In this document: positions 1 through 6,651 of the stretch, piece after piece | Position numbering within the stretch: position 1 is the first letter of the stretch | Layout: each line of letters begins with the position of its first letter | NCBI GenBank assembly: GCA_902795755.1 | Contig: CADBMO010000057.1 | Location: forward strand, 1-17,883 | Reading direction: 5' to 3' | Source: an uncultured Erysipelotrichaceae bacterium | GTDB taxonomy: Bacteria; Bacillota_I; Bacilli_A; RF39; UBA660 | Length of the DNA stretch: 17,883 nt | Program-made: the position numbers and the translations under genes | The notes under the pieces: model-generated | Seen by the model: only the letters and a program-made list of their open reading frames with translations | Told to the model about the DNA's origin: nothing | The model's database searches: none

Positions 1-146
1 ATCTAAGTGGGAAGCCAACTTCAAGATGAATTTTCCTGTTTTTCGAAAACTAAGATCCCAGAAAGACTATCTGGTTGATAGGCTAGACGTGGAAGCGTAG
101 TGATACGTTGAGCTGACTAGTACTAATAGATCGAGAGTTAAACCAT
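1..146 (+). rRNA. rrl: 23S ribosomal RNA, 3' end (partial)
   Basis: The stretch matches the conserved 3' end of bacterial 23S rRNA. The block around 110-140 (gagctgactagtactaatag, then atcgagagttaaacc) corresponds to the universally conserved last helix region of large-subunit RNA. The 5' part lies outside the window. The exact mature end is uncertain, because the terminal sequence gttaaaccatat (137-148) is repeated at 157-168. A 5S gene follows in the usual order. Confidence 0.93.
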
Positions 147-180
147 ATAATTTGATGTTAAACCATATTATCATGTTTTC

Positions 181-196
181 AGAGAATTATTTCTCT
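181..196 (+). other. Hairpin in the 23S-5S spacer
   Basis: A perfect 6-bp inverted repeat (agagaa / ttctct) with a 4-nt loop lies just before the 5S gene. It could be a processing site for the rRNA precursor. It is weak as a terminator, and termination here would silence the 5S gene. Its function is inferred from position only. Confidence 0.35.
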
Positions 197-203
197 ATAT
201 TTT

Positions 204-309
204 TAATGGTAACGATAGCAAAGTGGATACACCTGTTCCCATCCCGAACACAGAAGTTAAGCACTTTTACGCCGACGATAGTGTAAGCGAAAATAGGAAG
301 TTGCCATTT
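204..309 (+). rRNA. rrf: 5S ribosomal RNA (short form)
   Basis: The sequence contains the conserved 5S core (cccatcccgaacacagaag, then ttaagc). Its ends pair as helix I: 205-213 pairs with 300-308, with one G-U. It is only about 104-106 nt, shorter than the roughly 115 nt of most Bacillota. The missing bases are in the helix IV/V arm, where a long stem is replaced by a few bases near 280-286. Mollicute 5S rRNAs are known to be short in a similar way. End positions are estimated from the pairing. Confidence 0.92.
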
Positions 310-323
310 TTTTTATGCATTAA

Positions 324-354
324 AAAAACCACGTAAAGTGGTTTTTATTTTTTT
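324..354 (+). terminator. Terminator of the rRNA operon, partly bidirectional
   Basis: A 9-bp stem (324-332 with 338-346) and a 5-nt loop are followed by a T-rich run, typical of a Rho-independent terminator. On the minus strand the same hairpin is followed by about seven Ts and covers the stop of the convergent small gene. It may therefore serve both transcripts. Confidence 0.85.
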
Positions 355-512
355 TCTAAACATTGTTCAATCATAGATATAATGACATTATTGAATGAGG
401 TATTATTATCTTTTGCAATTTTCTCTATTTCTTTTATTAGTTTTTCTTTTATATATAGAGATTTGTATCCTGCTGGTTCCTTATGTTTCGTTTTTTTAGG
501 CACAAATGTCAT
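345..512 (-). CDS. Small ribbon-helix-helix-like protein (55 aa)
   Basis: The gene encodes 55 residues, starting MTFVPKKTKHKEP and ending IEQCLEKK. A good ribosome binding site (gaggtgat) lies about 5 nt before the ATG. After a basic N-terminus, residues 16-54 run as a short strand-like segment (YKSLYI), a helix (KEKLIKEIEKIAKDNN), a turn (TSFN) and a second helix (NVIISMIEQCLEKK). This is the layout of Arc/MetJ/CopG-type ribbon-helix-helix DNA-binding proteins, which act as dimers and often repress their own promoter. Two direct repeats just upstream would fit such an operator. The family assignment comes from pattern only. The gene converges on the rRNA operon, and its stop lies in the shared terminator hairpin. 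No toxin or partner gene is next to it, so a lone regulator is more likely than an antitoxin. Confidence 0.7.
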   Translation of the reverse strand: MTFVPKKTKHKEPAGYKSLYIKEKLIKEIEKIAKDNNTSFNNVIISMIEQCLEKK

Positions 513-525
513 ATTTATCACCTCT

Positions 526-555
526 ATTATAATTTTAATATATTAAAAATTTCTA
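526..555 (-). promoter_or_regulatory. Possible promoter of the small RHH gene
   Basis: On the minus strand, TATAAT (531-526) is preceded after 18 bp by TAGAAA (555-550, four of six matches to the -35 consensus). The predicted transcript would begin around 519-520, leaving an extremely short leader, so the true start may lie further upstream. Confidence 0.35.
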
Positions 556-575
556 TGATATATGAGAAATTTCTA
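547..575. repeat. Direct repeat pair, possible operator of the small RHH gene
   Basis: The 9-mer aaatttcta occurs at 547-555 and again at 567-575, exactly 20 bp apart (about two helical turns). The first copy overlaps the possible -35 of the minus-strand small gene. Ribbon-helix-helix repressors commonly bind spaced direct repeats at their own promoters. The repeats are AT-only apart from one base, so chance is a real alternative. Confidence 0.35.
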
Positions 576-661
576 ATATTATTTTATCCTTTAAATGTAT
601 ATTTATAATAAACCAATACTATTGAGTAATTTGTAATATTATGTAAATAGGATTATTATTA

Positions 662-690
662 TTGAAATATTATTGTTTTTTTACTATAAT
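662..690 (+). promoter_or_regulatory. Sigma-A promoter of the tsa operon
   Basis: TTGAAA (662-667) and a perfect TATAAT (685-690) are separated by 17 bp. Transcription should start near 697, only about 10 nt before the ATG at 707. This rules out translation starts inside the promoter and fixes the start of tsaE. Confidence 0.8.
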
Positions 691-706
691 TAAAATGGTG
701 ATATAT

Positions 707-1159
707 ATGGATTATAAAATTACGTCAAATTCTGAGCAAGATACTATAGTACTTGCCCAAAATTTTGAATCAGAAAAGTTTAATAACATGATTATTTGTC
801 TAATTGGTGAATTAGGAAGTGGTAAAACTCTTTTTACCAAAGGTTTTGCAGGAGCACTTGGTATTGAGGAAAACATTACTTCACCAACTTTTAACATTAT
901 AAAAGAGTATAAAACAGGTGAAATGGATTTATATCATATGGACGTTTATAGACTAGAAGGTAATACGGATGAATTAGGCCTAGAAGAATATCTAAAAAAA
1001 GATGGTGTTATTATCATAGAATGGGCTGATATGATAGAGTCAGAATTACCTGATGAAAGATTAGAAATTAAGTTTAAAATTACTGGAGAAGAAAAACGTT
1101 CTATTACAATTACTCCATATGGTGAAAAATATGAAGATCTATGTGAGGATGTCCTTTGA
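707..1159 (+). CDS. tsaE: tRNA t6A biosynthesis ATPase TsaE
   Basis: TsaE is the P-loop ATPase that drives the TsaB-TsaD complex. That complex transfers threonylcarbamoyl to A37 of tRNAs reading ANN codons, in the cytoplasm. The 150-residue protein has the family's normal length. A Walker A motif GELGSGKT is at residues 34-41, followed by the family motif SPTFNII and the block VIIIEWAD near the C-terminal third. The ATG at 707 is chosen because it has ggtga 5 nt upstream and because a longer reading (from 662) would start inside the promoter. It is the first gene of the operon and its stop (TGA) overlaps the TTG start of tsaB by 3 bases. The TGA stop also shows that UGA is not read as tryptophan here. 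Confidence 0.93.
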   Translation: MDYKITSNSEQDTIVLAQNFESEKFNNMIICLIGELGSGKTLFTKGFAGALGIEENITSPTFNIIKEYKTGEMDLYHMDVYRLEGNTDELGLEEYLKKDGVIIIEWADMIESELPDERLEIKFKITGEEKRSITITPYGEKYEDLCEDVL

Positions 1160-1788
1160 TTAATTTGTTTATTGATTGCTCTAGAAAAACTCTTGCAATT
1201 GCACTTTTAAATGATAATGGATTAATTGATAGCATAGAAACCAGTTCACATGGAAAACATTCAAATTATCTAATGAGTTCGTTAAATAATATTTTTAAAG
1301 ATAATAATTTAAAGATTAATGATGTTGACAATATAATCGTAGTAAATGGTCCAGGTAGTTTTACTGGTATTCGAGTTGGTGTTACAGTTGCTAAAACTTT
1401 AGCGTGGACTTTATCGAAAAATCTATATGAGATTACCACTTTAGATGCACTAAAAACGCATACAAATAACGATGTAGTTATCAGTGTTTTTTATGATAAA
1501 CCTAATGCATCATACGTAGGCATATATGATAACAACAAAATAATTGATTATATGACTTTAGATGATACAAGATTAGATATTAATAATAAAAAAATTACAA
1601 TTATATCATATGATGAAAATGATTTTGTAAAAGCTTTAAAAGGCAAACTAAAAAATTGTGATATAGATTTTGTAGTATTAGATAATTATGACTATGTAAA
1701 AGTAGTTAATAGTGCACTTAAAACAAAACCAGTAGTAGTTCATAACAGTGCACCTGTTTATTTAAAAAAGATAGATGCGGAAAAATAA
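1156..1788 (+). CDS. tsaB: tRNA t6A biosynthesis protein TsaB
   Basis: TsaB is the inactive ASKHA-fold partner that dimerises with TsaD in the t6A-forming complex. The protein has 210 residues, at the short end for TsaB. It starts MINLFIDCSRKT, a typical first strand. The hallmark GPGSFTGIR is at 65-73, followed by the helix VGVTVAKTLAW. The C-terminal half (about 100-210) is poorly conserved in the family and cannot be judged by eye. The start is a TTG overlapping the tsaE stop, supported by gagg 7 nt upstream (1145-1148). This overlap suggests translational coupling. The next gene, rimI, begins 1 nt after its stop. Confidence 0.9.
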   Translation: MINLFIDCSRKTLAIALLNDNGLIDSIETSSHGKHSNYLMSSLNNIFKDNNLKINDVDNIIVVNGPGSFTGIRVGVTVAKTLAWTLSKNLYEITTLDALKTHTNNDVVISVFYDKPNASYVGIYDNNKIIDYMTLDDTRLDINNKKITIISYDENDFVKALKGKLKNCDIDFVVLDNYDYVKVVNSALKTKPVVVHNSAPVYLKKIDAEK

Positions 1789-1789
1789 T

Positions 1790-2194
1790 ATGATTAGGTA
1801 TTACAATAATAATGATATTCCATATATAAATAAATTAGGTATACAATTACACGATAATTACAAATTTGATTTGGATATTTATTCTAAATGCTTAGTAATT
1901 GATAATAATGGTATAATTGGTTTTATTACTTATTCAATAATATATGATCGTGCAGAAATAATTGATATAGTTGTATCAGTTAATAATCGAGAAAAAGGAT
2001 TAGGTAGAAAATTATTACAATACGTTATAAATGATTGTAAAAGTAACAATTGTAAAAGCATTACTTTAGAAGTTAGAAAAAGTAATGAAACTGCTATAAA
2101 TTTTTATAAAAATAATGGTTTTAATATAATTTCCACAAGAAAAAATTATTATAAGGAAGAAGATGGATACCTAATGTGTTTGGAGGTGAAATAA
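1790..2194 (+). CDS. rimI: Ribosomal protein N-acetyltransferase RimI
   Basis: This GNAT-fold enzyme would use acetyl-CoA to acetylate the N-terminal residue of ribosomal protein S18 (bS18), by family knowledge. The 134-residue protein shows the acetyl-CoA loop REKGLG after the strand IIDIVVSV. It then has the RimI signature LEVRKSNETAINFYKNNGF and a C-terminal RKNYYKEEDGYLM, the usual RimI substrate-site end. The ATG at 1790, 1 nt after the tsaB stop, gives the expected MIRYY start. An upstream ATG at 1775 lacks a ribosome binding site. Its stop overlaps the tsaD start by one base (TAATG). RimI between TsaB and TsaD is a common bacterial arrangement, which supports the call. Confidence 0.88.
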   Translation: MIRYYNNNDIPYINKLGIQLHDNYKFDLDIYSKCLVIDNNGIIGFITYSIIYDRAEIIDIVVSVNNREKGLGRKLLQYVINDCKSNNCKSITLEVRKSNETAINFYKNNGFNIISTRKNYYKEEDGYLMCLEVK

Positions 2195-3210
2195 TGAAGG
2201 ATATTAACATATTTGCAATAGAAACTAGCTGCGACGAAACTAGCTGTAGTATTATTAAAAATGGTAATGTTGATATTGCAACAGTTATTTTATCTCAAAT
2301 TGATATTCATAAAAATTTTGGTGGAGTAGTTCCAGAAATTGCAAGCCGAAATCATACCAAGGCTATCACGTTAGTTTTTGAAGAGTGCCTAAATAAAGCT
2401 AATATGACATTTGAAGATATTGATTATATTGCTGTAACGTATGGTCCAGGATTAAATGGTGCATTATTAGTTGGAATAGAAGCTGCAAAAGCACTTTCTT
2501 TTGCAACTGGAATCCCTCTTATTAAAGTAAATCATATGGCAGGTCATATATATGCAAATAAGTTCGTTGGTGATTTTAAATTTCCACTTATTTCACTTGT
2601 GGTAAGTGGTGGGCATACTGAACTGATATACATGGATAAAGAATATTCATTTAAAAAAATAGGTGGAACATTAGATGATTCTATAGGTGAAGCTTATGAT
2701 AAAGTGGCAAGGGTAGTAGGTATTCCTTATCCTGGTGGACCACTTATGGATAAGATGGCACATAATGGAAAGCATACTTATAATTTACCAACGCCTAAAG
2801 ATGATAATTCTTATGACTTTAGTTTTAGTGGAATAAAAAGTGCTGTTATAAATTTAGTGCATAATGAAAAACAACGAGGTAATGAAATAAATAAAGAGAA
2901 TCTTGCAACTTCTTTTCAAGAAACAGTTGTTGATATATTAGTTAAAAAGACTAAAAGAGCCGTAAAAGAGTATGGTGTTAAACAATTACTAGTTGCAGGA
3001 GGAGTTTCTGCTAATAGCGGGCTTAGAAAAGCTCTTGATAATATGTGTGAAGAGTTAAATATAGAGCTTTTAAAACCAGAACTAAAGTATTGTACTGATA
3101 ATGCTGCTATGATTGGTGCAGCAGCATACTATGCACTTAAAAATAATGATATCGCTGATTATACATTAGGACCTGAACCAGGTCTTGATTTAGTGGAAGA
3201 TGGTGAATAA
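2194..3210 (+). CDS. tsaD: tRNA N6-adenosine threonylcarbamoyltransferase TsaD
   Basis: TsaD is the catalytic subunit of t6A synthesis. It transfers the threonylcarbamoyl group from threonylcarbamoyl-AMP to A37 of tRNA. The 338-residue length is normal. Key features are AIETSCDETS at 8-17, the metal-binding pair His114 and His118 in HMAGH, the phosphate loop VSGGHT at 137-142, and Asp302 in CTDNAAMIGA, the expected third metal ligand. The ATG at 2194 has a strong ggaggtga site at 2182-2189, so the longer reading from 2176 is rejected. It is the last t6A gene of the operon. TsaC, which makes the activated intermediate, is not in this window. A pilin-like gene starts 1 nt after its stop. Confidence 0.96.
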   Translation: MKDINIFAIETSCDETSCSIIKNGNVDIATVILSQIDIHKNFGGVVPEIASRNHTKAITLVFEECLNKANMTFEDIDYIAVTYGPGLNGALLVGIEAAKALSFATGIPLIKVNHMAGHIYANKFVGDFKFPLISLVVSGGHTELIYMDKEYSFKKIGGTLDDSIGEAYDKVARVVGIPYPGGPLMDKMAHNGKHTYNLPTPKDDNSYDFSFSGIKSAVINLVHNEKQRGNEINKENLATSFQETVVDILVKKTKRAVKEYGVKQLLVAGGVSANSGLRKALDNMCEELNIELLKPELKYCTDNAAMIGAAAYYALKNNDIADYTLGPEPGLDLVEDGE

Positions 3211-3211
3211 T

Positions 3212-4012
3212 ATGAATAAAAAAGGTTTTACGTTAATTGAGTTACTAGCAATAATTACGCTTGTTGGTATAATTGCATTAATTGCAATACCAAATATTAC
3301 AAAAGAAGTACAACAAAACGAGGAACAAAAACAAACTCTTAATGACAAAAAGATTGAGTATGCATCTAGGATGTTTGTTGCAAAATATCATGCTGATGAT
3401 GTTATTGATGGTAATGAAATCAATTTCAAGTTACAAGATTTGGAAGATGACGGGCTATTGACTATATCAGATGAGTGTGTAGGTGATAAAGGTAAAACAA
3501 TAAGCGTTCATGGTACCAATTATGATTATAGTAATCTTTCATCAACTTGTTATTCATTAATTAGCGTAGGTAAAACTAGTGTAGATAAAACTAGTGTAGG
3601 TAAAGTTGGTGTGAATACGAAGTATACTTATGACCAATTAAAAGATAGTTTAAGTAGTATAAAACCAAACATTTATGTTGCAAAAAAAGATAATAATAAA
3701 CTGACTTTATATGTTGAAACTCTAGAATTTAAAAATGTTAGAGGTGCACAAATATATTATCGTGTTTATAATGCTTTGAAAACTGCTTTAAATAAAGATT
3801 ATGAACTTAAATCAGCATCATGTGGAGATTTTATGAAATATTCTGAATTAAATGAGTTTTTAATCTTTGTAAATGGAAGTAATGGTACTGAAGCTTTTGA
3901 ATGTAAAAATAGCAAAAAAATACAGTTTTATCCTACACAGCAAAACTATAGTGGGCACGTTTTTATAGCGATAGGTACATCTGAATCATCATTTACGAAT
4001 ATAATCAAATAA
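3212..4012 (+). CDS. Type IV pilin-like prepilin protein
   Basis: The protein starts MNKKGFTLIELLAIITLVGI, a textbook class III (prepilin) signal. Cleavage is expected after Gly5 by a prepilin peptidase, which would also methylate Phe6, and Glu10 is the conserved assembly residue. Residues 7-29 form the hydrophobic helix, and the rest would be extracellular. The length of 266 residues is large for ComGC or a minor pseudopilin. Four cysteines (89, 113, 204, 231) could form two disulfides, one in each of two globular parts. The parts are joined by a 5-residue tandem repeat at 119-133. The ATG at 3212 is 1 nt after tsaD and uses ggtga at 3202-3206. No pilus assembly ATPase, platform protein or peptidase lies nearby. 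Its exact role (pilus, competence, secretion) is open. Confidence 0.85.
   Translation: MNKKGFTLIELLAIITLVGIIALIAIPNITKEVQQNEEQKQTLNDKKIEYASRMFVAKYHADDVIDGNEINFKLQDLEDDGLLTISDECVGDKGKTISVHGTNYDYSNLSSTCYSLISVGKTSVDKTSVGKVGVNTKYTYDQLKDSLSSIKPNIYVAKKDNNKLTLYVETLEFKNVRGAQIYYRVYNALKTALNKDYELKSASCGDFMKYSELNEFLIFVNGSNGTEAFECKNSKKIQFYPTQQNYSGHVFIAIGTSESSFTNIIK
3566..3610 (+). repeat. Three 15-bp tandem repeats inside the pilin-like gene
   Basis: Three adjacent 15-bp units (3566-3580, 3581-3595, 3596-3610) encode VGKTS, VDKTS and VGKVG. The first two units differ by one base and the third is more diverged. Unit length is a multiple of three, so copy-number change would keep the frame and alter the linker length. 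Confidence 0.9.
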
Positions 4013-4040
4013 AAACGCATAATCGACTTATGCGTTTTTT
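4011..4040. terminator. Bidirectional terminator between convergent operons
   Basis: A 12-bp perfect stem (4011-4022 with 4028-4039) and 5-nt loop (tcgac) are flanked by a T run on the plus side and the complementary A run on the other. It overlaps the stop of the pilin-like gene and the stop of the ABC permease, so it can end both convergent transcripts. Confidence 0.9.
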
Positions 4041-4813
4041 AATTTTTTTTCAATGTATAGAATAATAAAATAAAGTATACTTGTTAAAATAGCAAGTAGT
4101 ATAATACCTGTCATAACCAAACTTGTATTAAATACTTGTGATCCATAGTTTATTAAGTATCCTAAGCCTTCTTTTGATACTAGTAGTTCTCCTATTATAA
4201 CACCTACGAAAGTCATTGATAAATTTATTTTTATGGCACTTACTATAGTATTAATATTATAAGGTAATACTACCTTGTTAAATATTTGTATTTTATTAGC
4301 ATTAAAACTTTTAAGTAGTTTTATACTTGTTTCATTAGTATGTTTAAAACCAGTATACACACCTATAATTGTAGAAATAACTGATATTAAAAGAGCCATT
4401 AATATAATTGAATTTTGATTAGCACCTGCCCAAATAATTATTATTGGACCAAGGGCGACTTTTGGTAAGCTATTAAGAATTGTTAAATATGGATCAAGAA
4501 CCTTTGATAAAAACGGATTAAACCATAGAATTGCTGCAATAAATATTCCTATAAAACTACCTAGTATAAAACTTATTAATATTTCTTTTAAAGTAATCCA
4601 TATGTGAATAAACAAGTTATTATCATTATATAGTTTTATAACTGTTTTAATAACATTTTTAGGACTAGAACACAAAAATGAATTAATTATGTTTTTATCT
4701 GATAATAGTTGCCAAATAATTATAAATAAAGATATTATTAAAAGTTGAAATACAATAATCTTTATTTTATTAATTTTAATTTTTTTTAAATAAGCATTAA
4801 GTTCTTCATTCAT
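4028..4813 (-). CDS. ABC transporter permease, NitT/TauT (SsuC-like) type
   Basis: This inner-membrane channel subunit of an importer has 261 residues with about six hydrophobic segments (roughly 18-36, 78-97, 115-129, 135-153, 194-212 and 232-255). The cytoplasmic coupling loop near 159-184, ending NKVVLP, has the position and form of the binding-protein-dependent transport (EAA-type) motif, and VGVIIGELLVSKEGLGYLI is typical of SsuC/TauC/ThiX permeases. It would form a homodimer with two ATPase subunits. Its start overlaps the end of the ATPase gene by 8 bases, so the three genes form one operon. The substrate cannot be read from the permease. Confidence 0.9.
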   Translation of the reverse strand: MNEELNAYLKKIKINKIKIIVFQLLIISLFIIIWQLLSDKNIINSFLCSSPKNVIKTVIKLYNDNNLFIHIWITLKEILISFILGSFIGIFIAAILWFNPFLSKVLDPYLTILNSLPKVALGPIIIIWAGANQNSIILMALLISVISTIIGVYTGFKHTNETSIKLLKSFNANKIQIFNKVVLPYNINTIVSAIKINLSMTFVGVIIGELLVSKEGLGYLINYGSQVFNTSLVMTGIILLAILTSILYFIILYIEKKLKNA

Positions 4814-5546
4814 TGTAATCCAAATCCTTCCATATTAAATCATAGTATTTATTAAAATTAATATCTTTTTTATTTAAGCTTGGAATTCTTTTTTTATCAA
4901 GTATTATTTCATACTCATTTTTAATTACTGCTGGCCTTTTTGATAAAACGATTACTTTATCTGCCATAGAAATAGCTTCACCTATATCATGTGTAACCAT
5001 AATAGCGGTTTTATTTTCATCCTTTATAATTTTATAAACGTCATCAGATACTTTTATTCTGGTTTGATAATCAAGTGCCGAAAATGGTTCATCTAAAAGT
5101 AGTATATCTGGCTTTAATGCTAGTGTTCTAATTAATGCGCATCTTTGTCTCATTCCACCAGATAATTCCTTAGGATAACTATTCTTAAATTCATATAATC
5201 CGTATTTTTTGAGTAGTTTATTTACGTATGATATGTTATCTCTATTATTTTGTTTTTGAATTTTTAATCCGAGTATGCAGTTTTCAAATACGGTTAACCA
5301 TGGAAGCAGTGCATCTTCTTGAAACATATATCCTACCTTTACTTTGTTTTTAAATATAACGTTACCACTACTTTTTTCTTCTAAACCACCTATTATTGAA
5401 AGAATAGTTGATTTTCCACAACCAGAGGGTCCAATAATTGTTATAAATTCGTTTTTATAAACTGATAAGTTAATATCTTTTAGTGCACATATAACTTCTT
5501 TTTTATTTATATAGTTTTTTTCTAAGTTATTAATTTTTAATAACAT
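4806..5546 (-). CDS. ABC transporter ATPase, NitT/TauT (SsuB-like) type
   Basis: This 246-residue ATP-hydrolysing subunit energises the importer on the cytoplasmic side. All nucleotide-binding motifs are intact: Walker A GPSGCGKST at 39-47, Q-loop Gln76 in QEDALLPW, signature LSGGMRQR at 128-135, Walker B ILLLDEP ending at 154, and switch His186 in VTHD. The QEDALLPW form is typical of nitrate, sulfonate, taurine and thiamine-pyrimidine importers. The ATG overlaps the stop of the binding-protein gene by one base (TAATG on the minus strand), and its own TGA stop lies inside the permease start region. Confidence 0.94.
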   Translation of the reverse strand: MLLKINNLEKNYINKKEVICALKDINLSVYKNEFITIIGPSGCGKSTILSIIGGLEEKSSGNVIFKNKVKVGYMFQEDALLPWLTVFENCILGLKIQKQNNRDNISYVNKLLKKYGLYEFKNSYPKELSGGMRQRCALIRTLALKPDILLLDEPFSALDYQTRIKVSDDVYKIIKDENKTAIMVTHDIGEAISMADKVIVLSKRPAVIKNEYEIILDKKRIPSLNKKDINFNKYYDLIWKDLDYNE

Positions 5547-6535
5547 TACTTTTTATATATTAATTTGTTATATGGAGCTTTTTTTTCTAACTCTCCTGCA
5601 CTAATCATAATATCTTGTAAATGATTAAAGTCTTCTTCACTAATACTTGTGTTAGATGACCAAGCATCAGAATCTTTGTATCTTTTAATGATTGCGGTTA
5701 AATCATTTAATGATAAATCTGGAAAGAATTCATATATGTCTTTTGCAATTATTTCTGGATCTGTTTTAGAAACGTATTTAAGTCCTTTATTAATTGCATT
5801 AGTAAAACCATTAATTACTTCTGGATTAGCTTCTATGAAGCTTTTTTTAGCATTATATGCAGTATATGGCACTTCTCCAGAGTAATCACCAACGTATGCA
5901 ACAACATATCCTAGTCCTTGTTTTTCAACACTTAGTGCATTTGGTTCAAATAGTGTAACAAAATCTTGTTTTCCACCAATAAAGGCACCTTCCATTGCTG
6001 GAAATGCAATACTTGTATCTATTTTTACATCTTTTTTAGGATCAATACCATTTTGTTTTAAAGCCCATTCAAAACTCATTTCTGGCATTCCACCTTTTCT
6101 TCCCCCAATTATTGTTTTTCCTTTTAAGTCATTCAAAGTAAAATTATCATATTTTTTTCTAGATACTAAAAAAGCACCATCTCTTTTGGTTAGTCTAGCA
6201 AAGTTAACTAAATAATCTTTTTCTCCACTTTGGTATACGTATATGGTAGCTTCACTTCCACAAAAACCAATTTCAACATCACCAGATAATACCGCAGCGG
6301 TTACTTTGTCAGCTCCTGCAGTTAGGGTTAAGTCAATATCTATACCTTCTTCTTTAAAGTATCCCTTGCTTATTGATACATATGCGGGTGCATAAAAAAT
6401 CGTATGTGCAACTTCTGCAACTTTTAGTTTTGTTAATTTATTATCAGTTTTTTCATTTTTATAATTTAATGCAACTAGTAATGCTGTGCAAAGTACCAAT
6501 ATAATACAGCCTAAGATAATTATCCTTTTTTTCAT
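5546..6535 (-). CDS. ABC transporter substrate-binding protein, NMT1/THI5-like
   Basis: This 329-residue extracytoplasmic receptor belongs to the SsuA/THI5 fold group. Residues 5-23 form a hydrophobic export or anchor segment. After it the mature part opens LKVAEVAHTIFYAPAYVSIS, followed by KGYFKEEGIDIDL, the standard beginning of NMT1-type proteins. VLSGDVEIGF and GGRKGGMPEM (144-153) mark the ligand cleft. Cysteines at 10 and 16 sit in the signal region, but neither makes a clean lipobox, so lipid anchoring is uncertain. The ribosome binding site aaggaggt precedes the ATG. Candidate ligands by family are alkanesulfonates, taurine, nitrate or the thiamine pyrimidine. No TPP-type riboswitch is visible upstream, so a thiamine role is unsupported. 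Confidence 0.88.
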   Translation of the reverse strand: MKKRIIILGCIILVLCTALLVALNYKNEKTDNKLTKLKVAEVAHTIFYAPAYVSISKGYFKEEGIDIDLTLTAGADKVTAAVLSGDVEIGFCGSEATIYVYQSGEKDYLVNFARLTKRDGAFLVSRKKYDNFTLNDLKGKTIIGGRKGGMPEMSFEWALKQNGIDPKKDVKIDTSIAFPAMEGAFIGGKQDFVTLFEPNALSVEKQGLGYVVAYVGDYSGEVPYTAYNAKKSFIEANPEVINGFTNAINKGLKYVSKTDPEIIAKDIYEFFPDLSLNDLTAIIKRYKDSDAWSSNTSISEEDFNHLQDIMISAGELEKKAPYNKLIYKK

Positions 6536-6558
6536 AATAAACCTCCTTTTTCCATAGT

Positions 6559-6588
6559 AGTATATTCTTTTGATTTAATTGGTGTGAT
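6559..6588 (-). promoter_or_regulatory. Possible promoter of the ABC importer operon
   Basis: On the minus strand TATACT (6564-6559) follows ATCACA (6588-6583, four of six matches) after 18 bp. Transcription would begin near 6552, leaving about a 16-nt leader. It is divergent from the neighbouring promoter, and the two -35 elements lie about 15 bp apart. Confidence 0.5.
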
Positions 6589-6602
6589 TTTTTAAATAAA
6601 TA

Positions 6603-6631
6603 TTTACATTCTCTAATATTTAATTTATAAT
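6603..6631 (+). promoter_or_regulatory. Sigma-A promoter of the VanW-domain gene
   Basis: TTTACA (6603-6608, five of six) and a perfect TATAAT (6626-6631) are 17 bp apart. The predicted start near 6638 leaves about a 14-nt leader that holds only the gaggt ribosome binding site. Confidence 0.8.
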
Positions 6632-6651
6632 ACATAATGAGGTAATAACGT

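Noticed and set aside
310..344. tRNA genes after the 5S rRNA
   Set aside because: The terminator follows the 5S gene directly and no cloverleaf or T-loop sequence is present.
662..706. TTG start 15 codons upstream of tsaE
   Set aside because: It would begin inside the -35/-10 promoter elements and has no ribosome binding site; the ATG at 707 has both a site and normal family length.
712..897. Open reading frames opposite tsaE, the VanW gene, the 326-aa gene and others
   Set aside because: These lie antisense to clear genes, lack ribosome binding sites and have no recognisable protein features.
1157..4808. UGA read as tryptophan (mollicute code 4)
   Set aside because: TGA ends tsaE and the ABC ATPase gene exactly at overlapping downstream starts, and tryptophans are TGG.
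5546..6535. Lipoprotein signal on the substrate-binding protein
   Set aside because: Cys10 follows too short a hydrophobic stretch and Cys16 has Leu at the -1 position; neither is a canonical lipobox, so lipidation is left open.
6536..6651. TPP or other riboswitch before the NMT1-type importer
   Set aside because: The 116-bp divergent region contains none of the conserved TPP blocks (ctgaga, acctga) and is too short and AT-rich for a known riboswitch plus terminator.
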